Source: Gammaproteobacteria bacterium (GTDB taxonomy: Bacteria > Pseudomonadota > Gammaproteobacteria > JAJPIJ01). From it: 64,000 bases of DNA. Below are positions 41,905 to 50,664 of this stretch, in pieces. Each line of letters starts with the position of its first letter. Position 1 is the first letter of the stretch. Below the pieces are notes generated by a model that saw only the letters and a program-made list of their open reading frames with translations, searched no databases and was not told the origin of the DNA. A program made the position numbers and the translations under genes. The stretch lies in contig JAJVIQ010000007.1 in the NCBI GenBank assembly GCA_022071965.1, positions 1 to 64,000 of the forward strand, given 5' to 3'.

Positions 41905-43938
41905 ATGAACGACACCAGCCAGGTCATCCTCACCACCTGTCCGCGTGACTGTTACGACAGCTGCGGCATCGCCGTGGTCAAGCGCAACGGCGTGGTCTCG
42001 CAGGTCCGCGGCGACCCGGCTCATCCGATCAGCCGCGGCACCCTTTGCCCCAAGTGTTCCCTGGGCTACAACCACGAGTGGCGCGACCCGGCAGTCCGGC
42101 TCACACGCCCGCTGCGGCGGACCGGGCGCAAGGGGGCCGGTCGCTTCGAGCCGGTATCGTGGGAGACGGCGGTATCCGCGATCGCCGAGCGGCTCACCGG
42201 GATCCTCGCGCGGTCCGGTCCGCACACGATCCTCAACACCCATTACACCGGCACGATCTCCCTGCTGGCCTCGTTCCTGCCGATGCGGTTCTTCCACCGT
42301 CTCGGCGCGGCCGAGGTGACGCCGGACACGATCTGCAACATGGCCGGCCATGCCGCCCTGGGCTACATGTACGGCTCCTCGCTCGACGGCTTCGACCCGC
42401 GCACCGTGGACGAGGCCGCCTGCATACTGGTCTGGGGAACGAATCCGGCGATCTCGGGACCGCATGTCTTCGAGCACTGGCTGCGGACCGCCCCGGGAAC
42501 CGTCGTGGTCGTCGATCCGATCCGGACCGACACCGCGCGCGCGGCGCATCTCCATCTGCAGCCGTACCCGGGATCGGATGCGGCACTGGCGTTCGCCATG
42601 CTCCACGTCATGCACCGCGAGGGCCTCCTCGACCGATCGTTCATCGAGGCGCATACGCTGGGATGGGACGAACTGGAATGTCAGCTCGCGGATTGTTCGC
42701 CCGAATGGGGCGAAGGGACCACCGGCGTGCCGGCGGCGAAGATCGAGCAGGCGGCGCGGCTGTACGCGCGCGGCCCGTCGCTGCTGTGGCTTGGACAGGG
42801 ACTGCAGCGCCAGCGCCACGGCGGCAACATCATGCGCGCCTGCGCCGTGCTGCCGGCCGCGACAGGCAATCTGTGCAAGCCCGGCGCCGGCCTCCTGTAC
42901 CTTAACTGGAACCTGGGCGCCCGCGGCATCGACGAGGCCTACCTGGCCGCGCCGCACCTGCGCAAGGCCCCTGCGACCGCGGTGAGCCAGATGGACCTCG
43001 CGGGGTGCCTCGAGGATGCCGGCCGCTCGCAGGCGCTGTTCTGCTGGAACATCAACATCGCCGCCTCCAACCCGCAGCAGGGGCGACTGCGGGCCTCGCT
43101 GGCGCGCGAGGACCTGTTCACGGTGGTGCTCGAGCTGTTCCAGACCGATACCGCCGACTACGCCGACTTCGTGCTCCCGGCGGCCAGCTTCCTGGAGTTC
43201 GACGACCTGGTCGCGAGCTACTTCATGCCGAGCCTCTCGGCGCAGGTCAAGGTGATGGAGCCCCCCGGCGAGGCGCTGCCGAACCAGGAGATATTCCGGC
43301 GCCTCTCCCGCGCCATGGGCTTCCCGGAGCCCGAGCTCTTCGAGTCCGATGCGCAGGTGCTGGCGGAGTCGATGCGGCGCTCGGGCCTGGGCAGGGATTT
43401 CGCCTCGCTGGCCGCCGCAGGCACGATCCCGGTCCCTCCCGTCCCGGCCATCCAGTTCGACGGCATGGCATTCCCGACGCCGAGCGGCAAGGTGGAGATC
43501 GCCTCGGCCCGCGCGGAAGGGGACGGTCACCCGCGCGTGCCCCATCCCATCGTGGATCCCCGGCCCGCCGACTCGCGGCTGCGGCTTCTGTCGCCGGCCT
43601 CACCGTGGCACCTGAACGACAGCTTCGGCAACGTCGAGAAGGCGAGGCTGCAGGCCGGTACGGCCAGCGTCTGCCTGCACCCGGAGGATGCGGCGGCCCT
43701 CGGCCTTCAGGAGGGCGGCGAAGCGCTGCTGCACAACGAGACCGGTCGCCTGCGCCTGCGGGTGGCGCTCTCGGATGCCGTTCCGCGCGGTGTCGCGCTG
43801 AGCCACAAGGGTCGCTGGCCGGGGCGCGAGAGCTCGGGCGCCAACGTCAACGTGCTCAACCCCGGGGCAAAGACCGACATGGGTGAGAGCACCTGCGTGC
43901 ATGGGGTCGAGGTGACGGTGGAGCCCGCCGGTCCCTGA
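41905..43938 (+). CDS. Uncharacterised molybdopterin oxidoreductase (MopB-type) after etfA
   Basis: A 677-aa molybdenum or tungsten bis-pyranopterin enzyme of the DMSO reductase superfamily. The N-terminal [4Fe-4S] site is CPRDCYDSCGI with a later GTLCPKCSLGY; the cofactor domains follow (VWGTNPAISGPHVFEHW, VVVDPIRTDTARAAH) and a C-terminal DMSOR-type barrel from about residue 560 (LLSPASPWHLNDSFG). No Tat signal, so cytoplasmic. The CPRDCYDxC type belongs, as far as I recall, to an uncharacterised MopB group rather than to formate dehydrogenase or TMAO reductase. ATG 41905 has GGTGGAG upstream. It is 96 bases after etfA on the same strand, suggesting operon membership; substrate unknown. Confidence 0.85.
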   Translation: MNDTSQVILTTCPRDCYDSCGIAVVKRNGVVSQVRGDPAHPISRGTLCPKCSLGYNHEWRDPAVRLTRPLRRTGRKGAGRFEPVSWETAVSAIAERLTGILARSGPHTILNTHYTGTISLLASFLPMRFFHRLGAAEVTPDTICNMAGHAALGYMYGSSLDGFDPRTVDEAACILVWGTNPAISGPHVFEHWLRTAPGTVVVVDPIRTDTARAAHLHLQPYPGSDAALAFAMLHVMHREGLLDRSFIEAHTLGWDELECQLADCSPEWGEGTTGVPAAKIEQAARLYARGPSLLWLGQGLQRQRHGGNIMRACAVLPAATGNLCKPGAGLLYLNWNLGARGIDEAYLAAPHLRKAPATAVSQMDLAGCLEDAGRSQALFCWNINIAASNPQQGRLRASLAREDLFTVVLELFQTDTADYADFVLPAASFLEFDDLVASYFMPSLSAQVKVMEPPGEALPNQEIFRRLSRAMGFPEPELFESDAQVLAESMRRSGLGRDFASLAAAGTIPVPPVPAIQFDGMAFPTPSGKVEIASARAEGDGHPRVPHPIVDPRPADSRLRLLSPASPWHLNDSFGNVEKARLQAGTASVCLHPEDAAALGLQEGGEALLHNETGRLRLRVALSDAVPRGVALSHKGRWPGRESSGANVNVLNPGAKTDMGESTCVHGVEVTVEPAGP

Positions 43939-44003
43939 CCGCCGCGCACTTCGACGGCATGCGGCGGCGCCCGCGCGCGTCGCCACCCGCCGCCGCCGCG
44001 TCG

Positions 44004-45107
44004 TCAGGAGGTGCGCTTCTCCTTCTTGGGATCCAGCAGGGGCAGAGGCTGCGTGGTGGCGGTGCACGTGCCGCTCTTGCCGCGCACCTCGAGCCTCACG
44101 TCCGGCTTGGCCAGCGGCGGCTCCAGCTGCACCATCGCAAAGGACTTGCGGACGAGGGTCGAGTACATGGGCGCGGTGACGCGGCCGACCCGCCTGCCGT
44201 CCTGATACAGCTCCGCATCGGCGTCGACGGCGCGGTCGCTGTCGGCGACCACGCCGTAGGTCCTGATCTTGTCCTTGCCGACGAGCGCCTGGGCCGCCTG
44301 CCTGCCGCGGTAGTCCGCCTGCTTGTCCTTGCTGACCGCGAAGCCGAGACCCAGCTCCCAGGGCGAGTTGCTCTCGTCCATGTCGTAGGGATAGAACAGC
44401 AGACCGGCCTCGACCCGGATCATGTCGATGCAGTTGAAGGAGCAGTGCACGACCCCCTGCGGCCTGCCGTGCTCGAGGATCTTGTCCCACAGCGGGACGA
44501 TGTCCCTGCCCTTGGCGAAGATCTCGTAGCCGCGCTCCCCGGAGTAGCCGGTCCGCGAGATCATGGCATCGTGCCCGAACAGCGTGGTCTGAGCGTGGTG
44601 AAAGTACTTGAGTGCCGGCAGGTCGCACGGCGTGTGCGGCGCGAGGACATCCACGGCCTTCGGTCCCTGCAGCGAGATGTCGTGCAGGTCGTCGTCGAAC
44701 TTCATCGTCACGTCCTTGCCGGCGGCCGACTTCTGCAGCTGATCCCAGCCCGTGCCGCCGCCGTGGACCATCATCCAGTCGTTGGGCTTGATGTGGAACA
44801 TGATGCAGTCGTCCGTGACCCGCCCCTCGTCGTTGAGGATCAGCGCGTAGGCCGAGCGGCCAGGGTAGATGCTGGTCAGGTCGCGCGTGCATATGTGATT
44901 CAGAACCGCCTGCGCGTCCGGTCCGTTCACATGGATCTTCTTCAGACCGGAGACGTCGAACAGCCCCGCCGCGGTTCGCACGGCGCGATGCTCGACGTTG
45001 ACGTCCTGTGTGTAGCTCCAGGCGACATCCATCCCGTTCCAGTCGCCCAGGGGCGATCCCAGGGCGCGGTGACGCGCGGCCAGCGCGGATTGTCTTGGAC
45101 TTGCCAT
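44004..45107 (-). CDS. GcvT/DmdA-family aminomethyltransferase-like protein
   Basis: Folate-binding protein of the glycine cleavage T-protein family, 367 aa; also related to DMSP demethylase DmdA and to the C-terminal domain of trimethylamine-N-oxide demethylase. Segments typical of the group: RTAAGLFDVSGLKKIHVNGPDA, YALILNDEGRVTDDCI, SRTGYSGERGYEIF and RVEAGLLFYPYDM. No other glycine cleavage genes are nearby, so it probably handles a free-standing C1 transfer to THF, for example from a methylated amine or formaldehyde. ATG 45107 is preceded by AGGAG; a longer frame to 45206 lacks similarity. Convergent with the molybdopterin gene of the trimethylamine operon. Confidence 0.85.
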   Translation of the reverse strand: MASPRQSALAARHRALGSPLGDWNGMDVAWSYTQDVNVEHRAVRTAAGLFDVSGLKKIHVNGPDAQAVLNHICTRDLTSIYPGRSAYALILNDEGRVTDDCIMFHIKPNDWMMVHGGGTGWDQLQKSAAGKDVTMKFDDDLHDISLQGPKAVDVLAPHTPCDLPALKYFHHAQTTLFGHDAMISRTGYSGERGYEIFAKGRDIVPLWDKILEHGRPQGVVHCSFNCIDMIRVEAGLLFYPYDMDESNSPWELGLGFAVSKDKQADYRGRQAAQALVGKDKIRTYGVVADSDRAVDADAELYQDGRRVGRVTAPMYSTLVRKSFAMVQLEPPLAKPDVRLEVRGKSGTCTATTQPLPLLDPKKEKRTS

Positions 45108-45280
45108 CTGCCTGCCTCTCCTGTTTGGTCGTTCAAGGGCGGCCCGCCCGCCGCCTCGCCCTTGCGTGCGCGTGCGGGGCCATGCTCGCCGTGGTTGCGC
45201 CCTCATGTTTGTGCGCGGACGGCGCGTGCGTCAATTTCCCGATCGGTCTAATCAAAAGGTGGTACCTGTATCCCCGCCGT

Positions 45281-45730
45281 CTATGGGCCGTCGGCGGACG
45301 GGGCCGCGGTCGATTCCGGATACGGCGGGCACTCGCTCGCGACCTCCGGGTCGTGATGCACGAGCAGCAGCAACTCTTCCTTCTGCGCGTGCCCGCGCGC
45401 CACCCGCTGCAGCGTCTCGACGACGGTCATGGCCTGCGCACACTCCCCCTGCCGGATGCGCGCATCGATCTCGTCGACCAGCTTGAGCATCTTCACGTGC
45501 TCGCGCGCCATGTCGTTCACGTCGTCCCGCCTGACCAGCCGCCTGCGGGTCATGGCCGGGAACAACGCCTCGTCCTCGACCTTCGCGTGGGCCGTGAAGA
45601 CGCGGGTGAACCGGCCGAGCAGCCCCGCGGCCTCCGCCGTGTCTCCGCGGGCGAGCGCGGCCAGGCAATCGGTCAGCAACTTGTCGGTGAGGTGATGCTC
45701 GCTGATCAGGACGTCGAATATGTCGCTCAT
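45281..45730 (-). CDS. Hemerythrin HHE domain protein
   Basis: A 149-aa four-helix hemerythrin-like protein with a di-iron site: SEHH near residue 12, HAKVEDE (H-x3-E) near 49, REHVKM near 76 and HAQKEE (H-x3-E) near 112. Such single-domain proteins bind O2 or NO or sense iron and redox state. It precedes the GcvT-like gene on the same strand, 173 bases away, and follows a CBS-domain gene. NO or oxygen handling would suit an organism with nnrS and NarL, but this is context only. Confidence 0.87.
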   Translation of the reverse strand: MSDIFDVLISEHHLTDKLLTDCLAALARGDTAEAAGLLGRFTRVFTAHAKVEDEALFPAMTRRRLVRRDDVNDMAREHVKMLKLVDEIDARIRQGECAQAMTVVETLQRVARGHAQKEELLLLVHHDPEVASECPPYPESTAAPSADGP

Positions 45731-45872
45731 GACGCGGGAGGCTCAGCGGGCCGACCGCGGCCCTCCGGTGGCGGCACGCCGGCCCTGCCCCGCAAACGTT
45801 CACGCGGCCGCGCCACGGCCATCATGCACGGCACCCGGCGGACCCCGGCACATGCCGGCGGCGGGCCGGCCC

Positions 45873-46298
45873 CTAGGACGCGCTCCACTCCTGGGCCACC
45901 AGGCGGAAGATGTCCGATTCGGTGACGATGCCGGCCAGTGCGCCCGCGGAGTCCACCACCGGGATGCCGCCGATCTTCTTCTGCGCCATCAGTCGCGCGG
46001 TTTCGCCGACCTTCGTCTCCGGTGTCACGGTGATCGGGTCGCGCGTCATCACCTCCTTCACCTGGAGCTTGGAGAGGATGTAGTTCAGCTCCCAGATGCT
46101 GAGCGTGGAGGCGCCCGACGGCGAGGCCTCGTCCACGTCCGAGAGGCTGATGATCCCGACCAGCCTGCCCCCGTCGACCACGGGGAGCCGGCGCACCTTC
46201 CTGCTGCTCATCAGCCGGCGCGCCTCCGGCAGCGTCGAATCCGGCGCGACCGACAAGACCTCCACGGTCATGATGTCCTTTACGAGATGCGCTTTCAT
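45873..46298 (-). CDS. CBS-pair domain protein
   Basis: A 141-aa protein consisting of two CBS motifs (a Bateman module), with VKDIMTVEVLSVAPDSTLPEA, VRRLPVVDGGRLVGIISLSDV, then VKEVMTRDPITVTPETKVGETA and IGGIPVVDSAGALAGIVTESDIF. These modules bind adenine nucleotides and regulate partners; here there is no fused effector. It lies 142 bases upstream of the hemerythrin gene on the same strand. No specific partner can be named. Confidence 0.9.
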   Translation of the reverse strand: MKAHLVKDIMTVEVLSVAPDSTLPEARRLMSSRKVRRLPVVDGGRLVGIISLSDVDEASPSGASTLSIWELNYILSKLQVKEVMTRDPITVTPETKVGETARLMAQKKIGGIPVVDSAGALAGIVTESDIFRLVAQEWSAS

Positions 46299-46391
46299 CT
46301 GTGTCCGCCTCGAGAATGCTGGTTTGCCATCCCTGGAGTTTTTCCTCTCGCCATCAGGCGATCCGGCGATCGCCGCCGGCGCCGGGTCGCC

Positions 46392-47165
46392 TCAACCCCC
46401 CCGATGGTGCGCAATCGCCACGGCGCCCATCACCGCGGCGGCCAGGCGACCTTCGTCGCTGAAGCGCGGCGGCCGATCGACCACCCAGCCGTTGCGCGCG
46501 GCCACCGCCGCGAATCGATCGAGCGCCGCCGCGACCGGCACCCATGCCGCATCGTCCGCTCCGCCGGTCGCGACCGCGAGGTTGGCCGCGATCACGCGCG
46601 CCACCTCGTCGCCGGTCCCGCCCACCGCGCGACGCTGCACCGCCGCCCGCTCGTACAGTGCCGCGGCGGCACGGCGGTCCCCGCCGGCATGACGGATCTC
46701 CCCCAGGTTGTTCAGCGTCGCCGCCTGCCCTGCCGCCAGCAGCTCCGCGCTCTGGGCGCGCGCCAGCCGATCGTAGGTGGCGCGGTGGCGGCCCTCGAGT
46801 CGCAGGTGGAACATCGAGCTGCGCGCACGCCTCGCCGGCCGCATCGCGGCGACCCATGCTGCCGCATTCCGCCATGCAGCGTCCGCCTCCCGGTAGGCGC
46901 GCTCGGCCGCTGCCATGTCTCCGGCCATGCACAGGGCGGCGCCGAGGTTGTTCAGGCCGGCCGCCCGCCTAGGGTCCGCGGCATCGAAACGCCCGGACAA
47001 ATCGCCCATGCGCCGGCACGCCTCCAGGGCCTGCGCATACTGGCCGGTCTGCATCAGCTCCAGCGCATCCCGCGCGCACCCGACCCAATGCAGCTCGGGT
47101 GAAGCCCCGGCCCCGCCGCCGTCATGCCCGGGCATCATGAATTCATCGCCCTGTGCATGCTTCAT
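46392..47165 (-). CDS. Tetratricopeptide repeat protein
   Basis: A 257-aa soluble protein with at least three TPR-like units: DALELMQTGQYAQALEACRRM, RAAGLNNLGAALCMAGDMAAAERAY and [27 protein letters not shown]. TPRs mediate protein binding; no enzymatic domain is present. It follows livF with a 39-base gap on the same strand, so it may be the last gene of the transporter operon. No function assigned. Confidence 0.75.
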   Translation of the reverse strand: MKHAQGDEFMMPGHDGGGAGASPELHWVGCARDALELMQTGQYAQALEACRRMGDLSGRFDAADPRRAAGLNNLGAALCMAGDMAAAERAYREADAAWRNAAAWVAAMRPARRARSSMFHLRLEGRHRATYDRLARAQSAELLAAGQAATLNNLGEIRHAGGDRRAAAALYERAAVQRRAVGGTGDEVARVIAANLAVATGGADDAAWVPVAAALDRFAAVAARNGWVVDRPPRFSDEGRLAAAVMGAVAIAHHRGG

Positions 47166-47204
47166 GTCGCATCATCCCCGCAGCGGCGGCCCGGCGCCAT
47201 GACG

Positions 47205-47912
47205 TCACAGGCCGAGGTACGCCTTGCGGACGTGTTCGTTGTTCATCAGCTGGCTCGACTCACCCTCCAGCGCCAGGCGGCCGGTCTCGAGCACGTACGC
47301 GTAGCGGGTGATCTCCAGAGCCAGCTCGGCATTCTGCTCGACCAGCACCACTCCCACGCCGCGCTTGTTGATCTCCACCAGTATTCGGGCGATCTCCCGC
47401 ACGATGAGCGGCGCCAGGCCGAGCGACGGCTCGTCCAGCAACAGCAGCCGCGGGCGCGACATCAGCGCCCGGCCGACGGCGAGCATCTGCTGTTCCCCGC
47501 CGCTCATGGTCTTGGCGAGCTGCCCGCTGCGCTCCCGCAGGCGCGGGAAACGGTTGAAGGTCTCCTCCAGGTCGCTCTCTATGCCCTCCCTGTCGCCGCG
47601 GGTGTACGCGCCCAGGCGCAGGTTCTCGGTGACCGACAGATCGCGGAAGACGCGCCGGCCCTCCGGGACGTGCGCGATCCCGAGCTTGAGGATGCGGTCC
47701 GGCGTCATCGTGTCGATACGCTGGCCATCGAACCAGATCTGGCCCTTGCTGGGCCGCGCCAGTCCCGAGATGGTGCGCAAGGTGGTGGTCTTGCCGGCGC
47801 CGTTCGAACCGATGAGGGTCACCATGCCCCCCTCCGGCAGCTCCATGGAAACGCTCTTCAGCGCCGCCACCTTGCCGAAGTTCACACCGATGTCCTTGAC
47901 CTGCAGCAGCAC
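47205..47912 (-). CDS. livF: Branched-chain-type ABC transporter ATP-binding protein LivF
   Basis: ATPase subunit of a Liv/HAAT-type importer, 235 aa. Walker A is GSNGAGKTT, the ABC signature LAKTMSGGEQQMLAVGRAL, Walker B LLLLDEPSLGLAP, and the family end TGRLALEGESSQLMNNEHVRKAYLGL. Second ATPase of the operon, starting one base after livG. The transported compound is not shown by this subunit; amides, amino acids or urea-like compounds are all used by the class. Confidence 0.95.
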   Translation of the reverse strand: MLLQVKDIGVNFGKVAALKSVSMELPEGGMVTLIGSNGAGKTTTLRTISGLARPSKGQIWFDGQRIDTMTPDRILKLGIAHVPEGRRVFRDLSVTENLRLGAYTRGDREGIESDLEETFNRFPRLRERSGQLAKTMSGGEQQMLAVGRALMSRPRLLLLDEPSLGLAPLIVREIARILVEINKRGVGVVLVEQNAELALEITRYAYVLETGRLALEGESSQLMNNEHVRKAYLGL

Positions 47913-47913
47913 C

Positions 47914-48666
47914 TCACGCCCCCCCTAGATAGGCCTCGATCACCCTGTCGTTGTTGCGCACCTCCGCCGGCGTGCCCTGCGCCAGCACGCTGCCGAAGTT
48001 CAACACCGTGATGTACTCGCACAGCCCCATCACCGCGCGCATGTCGTGCTCGACCAGGACGATGGTCACGCCGGAGCTGCGCACCTTGCGCGTCAGCCCC
48101 ATCATGTGCTCCGTCTCCTCGGGGTTCATGCCGGCAAACGGCTCGTCCATCAGCAGCAGCTTCGGCGTCGCCGCCAGCGCCACGGCGATCGCCAGCGCAC
48201 GCTGCGAGCCGAGCGGCAGCTCCTTGGCCAGTTGGTCCCTGCGCCCCGCGAGCCCCATGAACTCCAGCACCTCCGCCGTGCGCGTCTCGGCTTCCCGGCG
48301 CTTGTCGCGGTCCATGCCCAGCAGCGCCGAGAAGACCCCGGAGCGCGCGCGCAGGTGGCAGCCGACCAGCACGTTCTCGAATACGCTCATCTCCTGGAAC
48401 AGCGTCGTCTCCTGGAAGGTACGCACCACGCCCCGGGCGGCGTTCGCGTAGGCCGTGCTGCCGGCGATGTTCGTCCCGCTGAACAGGATGTCCCCGCGCG
48501 TCGGTGTATAAAAACCGGCGATGGTCTTGAACATCGTGCTCTTGCCGGCGCCGTTGGGACCGATGAGACCCCTGATCTCCCCGGGTTTTACGGCGAAGCT
48601 CACGTCGTTCAGCGCGGTCAGGCCGCCGAACTGCTTCGTGACATTGCGTACCTCGAGCAGGGCCAT
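47914..48666 (-). CDS. livG: Branched-chain-type ABC transporter ATP-binding protein LivG
   Basis: First ATPase of the Liv-type importer, 250 aa. Walker A GPNGAGKST, signature KELPLGSQRALAIAVAL (LPLGSQ in place of the canonical LSGGQ, a variation known in this family), Walker B LLLMDEPFAGMNPEE, and the LivG-type ending VRNNDRVIEAYLGG. The open frame extends upstream into livM, but the ATG at 48666 gives the family start MALLEVRNVTKQFGG. It lies 11 bases after livM. Confidence 0.95.
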   Translation of the reverse strand: MALLEVRNVTKQFGGLTALNDVSFAVKPGEIRGLIGPNGAGKSTMFKTIAGFYTPTRGDILFSGTNIAGSTAYANAARGVVRTFQETTLFQEMSVFENVLVGCHLRARSGVFSALLGMDRDKRREAETRTAEVLEFMGLAGRRDQLAKELPLGSQRALAIAVALAATPKLLLMDEPFAGMNPEETEHMMGLTRKVRSSGVTIVLVEHDMRAVMGLCEYITVLNFGSVLAQGTPAEVRNNDRVIEAYLGGA

Positions 48667-48677
48667 GTCGCGTCCGG

Positions 48678-49706
48678 TCAGCGTCGTCTGGGTGAGGCGA
48701 GATCGGCCGGTTCCTCGGCAGCCTCGCCGGTTTCCGCCGCGGCGACGCCGCGCCGCCCGTCGAGCCAGGCGCGGATCCTGCCGGGCAGACCGACGAGTCC
48801 GTCGGGCAGGTAGAACATCGCCGCGATCAGGATGCAGCCGTATATCAGCGGACGCCACTGCTCGGCCTCGCGGAACAGCTCGTTCAGCACCGACAGCACC
48901 ACGACGCCGACGATGGGTCCCGCGAACCGGCTCACCCCCCCCACGATGACCCAGATGAGGACGTAGACCATGGCCGCGACGTCGAACTGCGCCGGATTGG
49001 CCGTGCCGTAATAGTGGCAGAACAGCGCGCCGGCGAGCCCGGCGAAGAACGACGCGATGACGAAGGCCAGGGCCCGGTAGCGCCAGGTGTCCACCCCCAC
49101 GGATTCCGCGAGCGGGGCGCGCCAGTGGATCGCATTCATGATCAGGCCGATCCGCGAGTTCTCCAGACGATACAGGATGAACAGGCTGATGCCCACGATG
49201 ATCAGGGTCAGGTAGTAGTACGGGATCGGCTCGAAGAAGGGGATCGGCCCCAGCCCGGGCAGCGTGAGCTCCGGGGAGGGGATGAGCTTGATGCCCTTCG
49301 GGCCGCCGAAGGGCACCGTGAAATACGTCCAGCTCAATCGGATCGCCTCGCCGGCGGCGAACGAGCCGATGAGAAAATAGAAGCCGCTCATGCGAAACAG
49401 CGGGAAGCTCAGCAGCGCCGCGATTCCGGCGGCGACCAGCGCGCCGCAGGGCATGGCCAGCCATACGGAGAAGCCCGCCAGCTTGGCGAGCAGCGCGCTG
49501 CCGTAGGCCCCGGCGCCCATGAGCACCACGTGCACGAGCGAATACTCCCCGGTCAGTGCCATCAGCCTGTAGCTGGAGACGACGAGGACCCATACCAGCA
49601 GGGAGATCATGAAGTCCTGCTGGTGCAGCTTGAGGCCGAACGGCAGCGCGACCATGAACACCGCGAGCGCGACCAGGGAAGGTATGGCGAGCTTGGCAGC
49701 TTTCAT
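48678..49706 (-). CDS. livM: ABC transporter permease LivM
   Basis: Second inner-membrane permease of the Liv-type system, 342 aa with about ten hydrophobic segments. LivM features: SLVHVVLMGAGAYGSALLA near residue 75 and the EAA-like loop IVGGVSRFAGPIVGV near 255; the polar C-terminus ends after a short basic stretch. It pairs with LivH to form the channel. It starts 4 bases after the livH stop, so translation is tightly linked. Confidence 0.93.
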   Translation of the reverse strand: MKAAKLAIPSLVALAVFMVALPFGLKLHQQDFMISLLVWVLVVSSYRLMALTGEYSLVHVVLMGAGAYGSALLAKLAGFSVWLAMPCGALVAAGIAALLSFPLFRMSGFYFLIGSFAAGEAIRLSWTYFTVPFGGPKGIKLIPSPELTLPGLGPIPFFEPIPYYYLTLIIVGISLFILYRLENSRIGLIMNAIHWRAPLAESVGVDTWRYRALAFVIASFFAGLAGALFCHYYGTANPAQFDVAAMVYVLIWVIVGGVSRFAGPIVGVVVLSVLNELFREAEQWRPLIYGCILIAAMFYLPDGLVGLPGRIRAWLDGRRGVAAAETGEAAEEPADLASPRRR

Positions 49707-49710
49707 CCGG

Positions 49711-50580
49711 CTACTCGCTCACCCGCGTGCCCATGATGCCGGTCGGCTTGACGATGAGGACCACGAGCATGATGAGCAGGCCCAGCATGGTGGCGATCGT
49801 GCCGTTCCAGTAGGTCGTCACGAAGGTGTGGAAGAAGGCGTAGAGCACGGCGGCGAGAACGGCCCCGGACAGGCTGCCGATGCCGCCGACGATCGTGACG
49901 ATGAATGCGGTGATGATGACGCCGTGGCCCATGTAGGGCTCCACGCGCGTCAGCGGCGCGATGAGCGCGCCGGCCATGCCGGCCATGCCGGCGCCCAGGC
50001 CCATGGCCAGCATGGAGATCCTGTCGATGTTGATGCCCTGCAGCGCCGCCGCATCCCGGTCCTGCGCCACGGCGCGCAAGGCCCATCCGACCTTGGTCCG
50101 GGTCAGGAAGTACCAGATGCACACCAGCAGCGCGGCGGCGATGACCAGCGCCACCAGTCGCTGGTTGCCGATGGCGACGCCGGGCAGCAGCTCGAGCGAG
50201 CCCCGGTAGGCCGGCGGCACGTTCTTCATCAGGCCCACGCCGCCCACCTGCACGGCCAGCACCTGCAGGATGAACAGCAGGCCGATGGAGTTGATGAGAC
50301 CGCCCAGCGGATTGTCGCGCATCGGCCTGAACAGCGTCCGTTCCATGAGCAGCCCGATGACGGTCACGATCAGGAAGGCGGCCAGGACCGCGACCAGGAA
50401 CGGCCAGCGCAGGCTCGCATAGAAGTACCACACCAGGTAGGCGCCGACCATGTAGAGCTCGCCGTGGGCGAAGTTGATGATGCCCATGACGCCGAAGATG
50501 AGCACCAGGCCGACCGCCATCAGCGCGAAAAACGCGCTGGCGACCAGTGCATTCACGCAGGTCTGGAGGATGATTTCCAA
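49711..50580 (-). CDS. livH: ABC transporter permease LivH
   Basis: First permease of the Liv-type system, 289 aa with eight or so transmembrane segments. LivH signature: FGVMGIINFAHGELYMVGAYL near residue 30 and the conserved IVGGIGSLSGAVLAAVL loop near 235. It follows the binding-protein gene by 84 bases. Together with LivM, LivG, LivF and the periplasmic protein it makes a complete importer. Confidence 0.94.
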   Translation of the reverse strand: MEIILQTCVNALVASAFFALMAVGLVLIFGVMGIINFAHGELYMVGAYLVWYFYASLRWPFLVAVLAAFLIVTVIGLLMERTLFRPMRDNPLGGLINSIGLLFILQVLAVQVGGVGLMKNVPPAYRGSLELLPGVAIGNQRLVALVIAAALLVCIWYFLTRTKVGWALRAVAQDRDAAALQGINIDRISMLAMGLGAGMAGMAGALIAPLTRVEPYMGHGVIITAFIVTIVGGIGSLSGAVLAAVLYAFFHTFVTTYWNGTIATMLGLLIMLVVLIVKPTGIMGTRVSE

Positions 50581-50664
50581 TTCGCTGTTCCCGAAAGGGC
50601 GATCGGCGGGGGCTGCGCGCCCCCCCCGACCGCCTCCGCTCTCAGCGGCCGGGGCTCCCGCCTC

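Noticed and set aside
40624-43545. 973-codon minus-strand frame
   Set aside because: Antisense to etfB, etfA and the molybdopterin gene, all of which are unambiguous.
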